Positions 58,226-64,000 of a stretch of 64,000 nt of DNA are shown here, one piece after another (position 1 is the stretch's first letter; each line of letters begins with the position of its first letter). The notes under the pieces were generated by a model, which worked only from the letters and a program-made list of their open reading frames with translations, made no database searches and was not told the DNA's origin. The DNA lies in the NCBI GenBank assembly GCA_035048495.1, contig CM068553.1:18229190-18293189 (forward strand). The letters are read 5' to 3'. Made by a program: the position numbers and the translations under genes. The DNA is from Euptelea pleiosperma. Its lineage: Eukaryota; Streptophyta; Magnoliopsida; Ranunculales; Eupteleaceae.

Positions 58226-59159
58226 ATGAAAGAAAGAAGTGGATCCATAGTTCCGCTATTGCTTTTGCTTCTTCTACTCTTATTATTTTGGGCAGCTGGC
58301 CTAGCATCGACATCTCAAATAGCCTTGCCCGGTTGCCAAGAAACATGTGGAAACGACGTGAGCATTCCCTACCCGTTCGGCATCCGAGAAGGATACTATA
58401 GAGATGCCGGGTACAAAATAACATGTAACGGCAACAAACCCTTCCTGGGTACTGTTAACGTTGAGATTCTAATTATAACATCATACGGCGGCAGCCAACA
58501 TGTGATTATCCATGGTCCGTATGTTAGCGACTGTTATGACTCGCAGGGGGTGAGACTTTCCTATCCAACGGATTCCTTGGCCTGGCCCGATTTGAGGGGA
58601 AGCCCTTTCTGGTATTCGACCTTGAACAGGTTCACGGCCATCGGTTGTGACACCCACGCATTCTTCGGTGACTCTATAGGGCAAGACATCCAGAGCGGGT
58701 ACATGTCCTTTTGCGTCAACAACACGCATGTGGAAGACAATTCTTGTTCATCCGGGAATGGTTGTTGCCAGGTCACCATTCCCCCGGGAATTAAGACGTT
58801 TAAAAGTAGTCTCGATAGCAGATACAACCACACTAATTCATTGGAGTACAACTGCTGCAGCTATGCCTTCCTAGCTGATTCTGATTTTTTGGATGGTTCC
58901 CCATATTATAACTTCAGTTTCAATGTATCGGATCTCTCCACTAATGGTACCTTCAATAGAACTCCGATTCCGGTGGTGCTAGCATGGAGAATTGTGAACG
59001 AGACATGCGAAGAAGCTCGAAGAGGTGACTCGGCGTCTTATGCTTGCGTCGCCGCAAATAGCGAATGTGGTAGCAACACTGATTACGGGTACCCTGGATA
59101 TTGGTGTTACTGTGAGGAGGGTTACGAAGGGAACCCTTATCTCCCCCAAGGATGCGAAG
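58226..59159 (+). CDS. WAK-C exon 1: signal peptide and GUB_WAK domain
   Basis: Undamaged frame with a 10-residue Leu run as signal-peptide core, conserved cysteines and PYPFG motif of the galacturonan-binding domain, several N-x-S/T sites, and ends GCEG at donor GGTAATTAAG. Compared with WAK-B it lacks the 4 extra bases and has CAG in place of the stop. Confidence 0.85.
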
Positions 59160-61818
59160 GTAATTAAGTTGTTTATTTTCTACGGCAAATTAAGGTAGCT
59201 TATATGACCATAAAAGCTTTGATGACAGGGAAATTTGATGACAGTGAATGACAGCCGTAGATTTCTATACCAAGTATACCTAAACATAGAAATCTACGAC
59301 TGTCATCAAATTTCCAGAGGATCACTCGTGTGAGGTGATCTGCACAGAATTTTAGAGTAAATTTTTTGGAAATTTTTTAGTAAGACTTCTGTCTCAATGC
59401 AAAATACAGGCCACATGGCAAACTCTTATTGGACGCTGAAGGTATGGATGTTTGGCCAGTTCCTCGGTGGACATATAAACCAAAAATCAGCCTGATTAGT
59501 AATTTACAACCTTTGGATCTTTGCACCCAAATAACTCTTAATAATGCTTGAAATCCTACCGTTGAAATCAACCCACCAAAAAAAATTTCAATCAAATCAC
59601 TTAGAAATCACTAATCAGCCTGATTTTTGGTTTAGAAGTCCACTGAGGAACTGGCCAAACATCCATACGGTCATCGTTGACTAAGAGTGTGCCAGGATTT
59701 TGTTCCAGAGGGAGCCAGGATTTTGTCCCAGGGGACCGTCAAAGTTGGGCAGATGGGCCTAAAGGGGACCGTTATGACGGTATAACGGGCTGGGGGCGAT
59801 ACCGTTTTTTCCGTTATAACGAAAAAAATGCTCAGGGGCAAAAACGGAAAAAAATGAAAAATAACATAATATAACTGAAATAACGGAAAAAAATTGAAAA
59901 ATAGCGCTGATTTTGAATTTTAAAATTTGAATTTCAAAATTTCAAAAATAGAAAATAACGGAAAAATTGAAAATAAAGGTTTTTGTTCACAAAATTTTTC
60001 AGAAATAACGGTCGTTATTTTCGTTATAACAGAAAAATAAGGAAAATTAACGGCCGTTATTTTTTGAACGTTTTAACGGTCCATATATAACGTAACGGGG
60101 TAGGTCCGAATCCGTTATAAAGGCCGTTATTTTCGTTATAACGGCAATTTTTAAACCTTGGTTTAGCCGAATCCTTAGTAGATATTCATACCAAAAACCA
60201 GCTAATTTGATTTCAAACACGCCCTTAGTGTTTTGATTTCAACTGCTCTTGTAAACGTGGCAACCATGGTGACGAATCCGAGTTTGTAGTCCGTCAGAGG
60301 TGTCAAAGTATGAAGTATTCCTCCCAAAATTCCATGTGGAGCACTATTTAGGGCCCACTGACCTTATGGATGTTTGGTCCACCTCTTAAATTGGTAATTT
60401 CTTACTGTTGGATCTGAGCAATTTAATATCATAATTTATGGCGCTAAGTATAACTGTTAGAAATTGTGGATCAAGCTGATTTTCGGTATATCGGTCCGCC
60501 AAATGGTTGAGAAGAAATCCAAAAGGTCAGTTGGAATAAAAAGATGTTCCACGAGGAATTTTTGGGAGGGGGAAGTCTTCAAAATTTGAAGTCCAAAGGG
60601 GACAACAAATATTTTATCCATGCTGACAACATATACACCAAAAATAAGCCTAACTGGTGATATCTATCTAGCTGTTGCTTTGATTTCAAATTAGCTAACG
60701 TGGGTTATCTTACATTTTCTGGTGATGGGCTTGATCAAGATATCAACGAGTGTGTGGACCCAGACTCAGACTACAACTACTACAGCAACAACTACAATAA
60801 GAATCGAATACTTGGCAAAGGAGGTGCTGGAACCGTTTGTAAAGGAATGCTACAAAATGGTGGAATAGTAGCTATTAAGAAGGCCATAACACTGGAAGAG
60901 AACCAGATTGGGCAGTTTATTAATGAGATTGCACTTCTTTCCCAGATTGATCACAGGGATGTGGTGAAATTGTTGGGTTGTTGTTTAGAGATTGAAGTTC
61001 CATTATTGGTTTATGAATTTGTCTCCGACGGAACTCTCTTCGATCATATCCACGACAAGAGCCATGCTTCTTCGGTTTCATGGGAGGATCGCGTAAGGAT
61101 AGCTACAGAAGTGGTTGGAGCTCTTGCTTATTTGCACTCTGCAGCTTCTATACCAATCTTTCATAGAGATATCAAGTCTGGCAACATACTCCGAGATGAG
61201 AATTTCAGAGCAAAATTGGCCGACTTTGGAATTTCAAGGTCAATTTCAGAAGAACAGACTCACTTAACAACACTCATGCAAGGAACATTTGGGTACTTAG
61301 ACCCAGAATACTTTCAATCGCATAAGTTTACAGATAAGAGTGATGTTTATAGTTTTGGAGTAGTTCTTGTTGAGCTTTTAACAGGAGAAAAGCCGATATC
61401 ATATTTGCGAACTGAAGAACAAAGGAATCTAATTGCATATTTCATTTCATCAATGAAGGAAAACCATATTTTTCAAGTTCTAGAGGATCGAGTGACAAAG
61501 GAGGGCACGAAAGAAGAGCTCCTAACAATTGCAAAGCTTGCAAAGAGATGCTTAAATTTAAATGGAAGAAAAAGGCCATCGATGAAAGAAGTTGCAACAG
61601 TACTAGAGGAGTTGAGAAAGTCCCATGGCCGTTCGTTGGTTCATCAAAGTAGCCCAAATTGTCTTGTAGATGAGCCATCAAGCCATCACTCTGGCAGTAC
61701 AATTGGTAAGATTAGTTTGGAGAACAAATCAATGCTCCCGTTCAACATTGAACCAGGATCGTTTAGTCTATCATTTCACGAGGACAATGAGTATTCCCCT
61801 ATTATTTCCACCATATAG
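58226..61818 (+). CDS. WAKL: WAK-C: WAK-like protein with GUB domain fused to kinase, no membrane span
   Basis: Two exons, 58226-59159 and 60740-61818, phase-1 intron with GT and AG ends; 670 residues. Order: signal peptide ([12 protein letters not shown], then a Leu run), GUB_WAK domain ([16 protein letters not shown] to [10 protein letters not shown]), cysteine-rich EGF-like end ([19 protein letters not shown]), first 13 or so residues of the EGF exon ([13 protein letters not shown]), then directly the kinase from [13 protein letters not shown]. Most of the EGF domain, the membrane span and the juxtamembrane part are missing. Kinase residues are intact: [40 protein letters not shown]. As predicted the kinase would enter the secretory route. 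It could be a recent pseudogene or a novel secreted/lumenal kinase; alternative splicing cannot rescue the lost span. I preferred the ATG at 58226 to the in-frame one at 58148 because WAK-B starts at the same place. Confidence 0.75.
59411..59694. mobile_element. Complete copy of the ~290-bp inverted-repeat family
   Basis: Left arm CCACATGGCAAACTCTTATT..ATGGATGTTTGGCCAGT; right arm its reverse complement (ACTGGCCAAACATCCATACG..AGAGTGTGCC). Lies in intron 1 of WAK-C. Confidence 0.65.
59763..60167. mobile_element. AACGG-rich MITE in WAK-C intron 1
   Basis: Same insertion as 1-163 in WAK-A (same right flank GTTTAGCC). The left end seems truncated, since CAAGGTTT is missing and a few bases of the host (compare 47575-47605) are gone. 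Confidence 0.6.
60228..60295 (+). pseudogene. Relic EGF exon in WAK-C intron 1
   Basis: Frame [14 protein letters not shown]; see 2310-2385. Keeps two cysteines of the C-S-C motif. Confidence 0.6.
60740..61818 (+). CDS. WAK-C exon 2: EGF start fused to kinase domain
   Basis: Begins at the normal EGF acceptor (ATCAAG before ATATCAACG) and after about 39 nt runs into kinase sequence without intron 2. The junction lies in a stretch of AAC/TAC repeats (60770-60800), which suggests deletion between short similar sequences of about 2.2 kb by comparison with WAK-A. Kinase landmarks: glycine loop about 60814-60846, lysine about 60880, HRD about 61162, DFG about 61222. The stop is TAG at 61816. Confidence 0.8.
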
Positions 61819-62430
61819 TGTAACATTTCTCCATCTTCCACAATCTCTTCCTCAATAGATGTCTTATATTTTAGGCCCTTACAGTACAGTTATTTATCTT
61901 CTTCATTATTAGTTATGTACTCTTAGCTTTATAAAGATTAATTACTTTAAGCATATATTATTAGTTTATTACAGACTTCAAGAATTAAATGAGAAAAATC
62001 TTTGGTTTGGTAGATTGTTAGGGTCCACCAATACTGTTGATAATCAACCTTTCACGAACCACCAAAAATAAAGGAAACCGAAGAGATCAATCACACTGAC
62101 ACACCAAAATTTACGTTGTTCAGTAGTTTAATTTCTTATGTACACAGGTGAAAAGAGTCTTTTATTATCTCTAAAGAATTAGGGTTACAATAGTTTCCTC
62201 TCTCACTCTCTCAATGTACAAGTGAAACCCCAATGCCTTTTAGAAAATATATATATAGATATCTCTACTATAATGAAATAACTGAAATACCCCCAATACA
62301 AGTTGTACTCCAACGCAAAAATGTGTAAACTTGTACGAAAAAAACACCCTTCGTTTGGCAACCGGGAGTATTTCGGATACAAGATGGGCCCGTGAAAGTT
62401 ATGGCTTAATGAACAGTAAAATCCATATAG
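61819..62430. other. 3' flank of WAK-C and LTR-like fragment
   Basis: AT-rich 3' region, then 62010-62300 with GACACACCAAAATTTACGTTG and TTAGGGTTACAATAG, phrases common in plant copia LTRs. No pair or ends determined. Confidence 0.35.
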
Positions 62431-62960
62431 AATAGTAATCCATGTAGATAAGTTCCTTCAAATTGGCTGATGATTAGTTGAGTCTCAAAATATATCAAGA
62501 TGATGCTAACGCCGAGATCCTGGGATGCCGACAACCTTGAGATAATGGCTTCATATTCAATCTCATTGTTGGAAGCCCTGGATCCTAGTTTGACCACTCT
62601 CTTTGTCCTAGTGTTCTCCATCATGACCAAAATAGTGTCAATTCTTGATCTGCTCTAATTTGCAAATCCATCGATAAATAATCTACACCCTGTCTGGGGT
62701 CTAAAAGCTTTTGGGATATTTGACAACAGGAGAATCTTGATGTCATCGTCGCCTAGTGGAGTTGTATTGATGATTGGGAAATCTACTAGAAAATCAGCGA
62801 TGACATGTCCTTTCTCTGAAGTTCGCGGGCATATTGGATGTCATATTGGGCCAATTATACTGCCTACTTTGCCATCCTGCCCGAGAGGTCAGTTCTAATA
62901 ATTGACTTCAAGGGGAATTCGGTATAAATGGTGATGGTTCGTTCCTCAAAGTAAGGCTTT
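62430..62960 (-). pseudogene. Ty3/gypsy RT-RNase H relic
   Basis: On the minus strand: PLKSIIRTDLSGRMAK, LAQYDIQYARELQRKD (connection region after reverse transcriptase), then SRASNNEIEYEAIISRL, LGVSIILIYFETQLIISQFEG (RNase H, matching ASNN.AEYEAL...G and SD.QLV..Q..G.Y). The second catalytic Glu region is recognisable; the DS of SDSQL reads FE. Several stops. A dead fragment of a polyprotein. Confidence 0.8.
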
Positions 62961-63590
62961 GAAAATCCTTTATTATACTTATGTGGTCCTAGAGGGGGTG
63001 AATAGGACAAGTACCACGTTATTAAAATTTCTTAAACGTTACTCACGGAATTGAAATGTTATTAACAACGATTATGGCACGTCCAATCTGAATTTCAAGC
63101 ATATACCACGGGATATGAATATAAAACCTTGCCTTGACTGTGCTTGGAAAAGGAACCTCCCACCTACATGGGGAGGTGGGATCGTGAGACATTAACACAT
63201 AAGGTCACTAGCCTGTGTTACAAGAACTGAAATATAGAAGCTAGCCCTAAGTAGTGCCTGCGAAGAAGGTAGACATAAGCAAGTGCTTGAACAAATTGAG
63301 ATAAGAATGAGAGATCGCCTGAGTGGAGAATGTGGTAGCCGCAGGGGTTTCGGTTTCAATTTTCGCCTTTTATTTTTTATTTTTTATTTTTGTAGGTATA
63401 CAAGTGGAAAATGAGTACATATGTTGAACTTTGTTATATTTTGGGTGGGTACAAATATAAGGTGGGTAGGATGAACACAAATGGTGAGTGCAAATATCTT
63501 TACCATTAAAAAAAATTATGGACAAAAAGATATGATTCTCTAATCAGAGAATTATTTTTGCTCAATCCTTGATTTGCACAGGTCACGTCA
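62961..63590. other. LTR-like fragment and unassigned sequence
   Basis: 62985-63345 begins GTGGTCCTAGAGGGGGTGAAT, a phrase typical of copia LTRs, and is followed by CCTCCCACCTACATGGGGAGG, a perfect hairpin-like sequence at 63156-63176. 63346-63590 is AT-rich. No gene. Confidence 0.35.
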
Positions 63591-64000
63591 AAAGAATTTG
63601 GATCCTGTACTTTCAGGTATTGGGTAACTTACCCAACTCCCATGTATCCTAATTTGCCACCTACTCCATGTTTTAGGGATAAAGAAAGCAAATACAACAA
63701 CTGAGTATAAACAAGAGTACGTGGCAAACAAAGAAGAGTAAATGTCCGGTAAATTACTCAACTCCCAAGCGTAAGTGCGATAATATGACCATCCCAGATC
63801 TTGTACAACAAGATTTGAAGAGTCCAATGGATGGATTCATCTCTTGAATTGGATAGTACCACTCCAAAACCAAACTTATTTCGGTCCCAGATGCATATAT
63901 ATTAACCATCAAGCTGATTTGATTGCTAGGGACAAAAAGGTACATATACCAACTGAGTATAAACAGTAGTACGTGACAAACAAAGAAGCCTAGACGTCGG
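63591..64000 (+). repeat. Start of another WAK upstream module
   Basis: 63620-63770 and 63938-64000 match 18470-18589 plus 19051-19105 (AACTGAGTATAAACA, GACAAACAAAGAAG, CTAGACGTCGG). In copy 1 this sequence precedes the module, so a further unit and perhaps a further WAK gene should lie to the right. Confidence 0.55.

Overview
This window is nuclear DNA of a flowering plant. It contains spliced, receptor-like wall-associated kinase (WAK) genes, very dense plant-type transposons (hAT, Mutator-like, Helitron, CACTA-like, Ty1/copia and Ty3/gypsy relics, LTR-like blocks), two short plastid-DNA insertions and AT-rich intergenic sequence. I cannot name the species; nothing seen here fixes the lineage.

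The genes form a WAK cluster, all on the + strand. WAK-A (left edge to 6036) has its calcium-binding EGF exon and its transmembrane-kinase exon in the window; its first exon should lie about 0.8 kb left of base 1, judged from the matching intron in WAK-C. WAK-B (49594-54712) is a pseudogene: a 4-nt length difference and an in-frame stop break its extracellular exon, its first intron carries a plastid insertion and a 3.2-kb hAT-like element, and its kinase exon is absent. WAK-C (58226-61818) has one open frame across a single intron, but a deletion has fused the first residues of the EGF exon to the kinase domain. Its predicted product has a signal peptide, a galacturonan-binding domain and a kinase domain with no membrane span between them.

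Layout: 1-6036 WAK-A and its repeat-filled introns. 6.3-17.0 kb repeats: a CACTA-like end, partial copies of one large repeat family in one orientation, and LTR-like blocks. 17.5-29.9 kb a copy of the WAK upstream module that ends where a WAK gene should begin, split by a 6.2-kb Helitron (23372-29606) carrying exon-like gene fragments. 30-39.9 kb repeats with an RFC1 exon fragment, a plastid rpoC1 fragment, an 0.9-kb direct repeat and a 152-bp tandem array. 39926-45368 a 5.4-kb palindrome whose 2.6-kb arms each hold a tRNA-like segment and a TATA-box leader. 45.4-46.0 kb a copia reverse-transcriptase relic. 46.0-49.5 kb second upstream module, then WAK-B. 55.6-58.1 kb third module, then WAK-C. 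62.0-63.4 kb LTR and gypsy RNase H relics. From 63.6 kb to the right edge another module copy begins, so the cluster probably continues.

The cluster appears to have grown by tandem duplication of a unit made of upstream module plus WAK gene, followed by independent insertions and deletions. Comparing the copies gives empty sites for several insertions, which is the strongest evidence in the window. WAK-A is the only member that looks able to make a normal receptor kinase.
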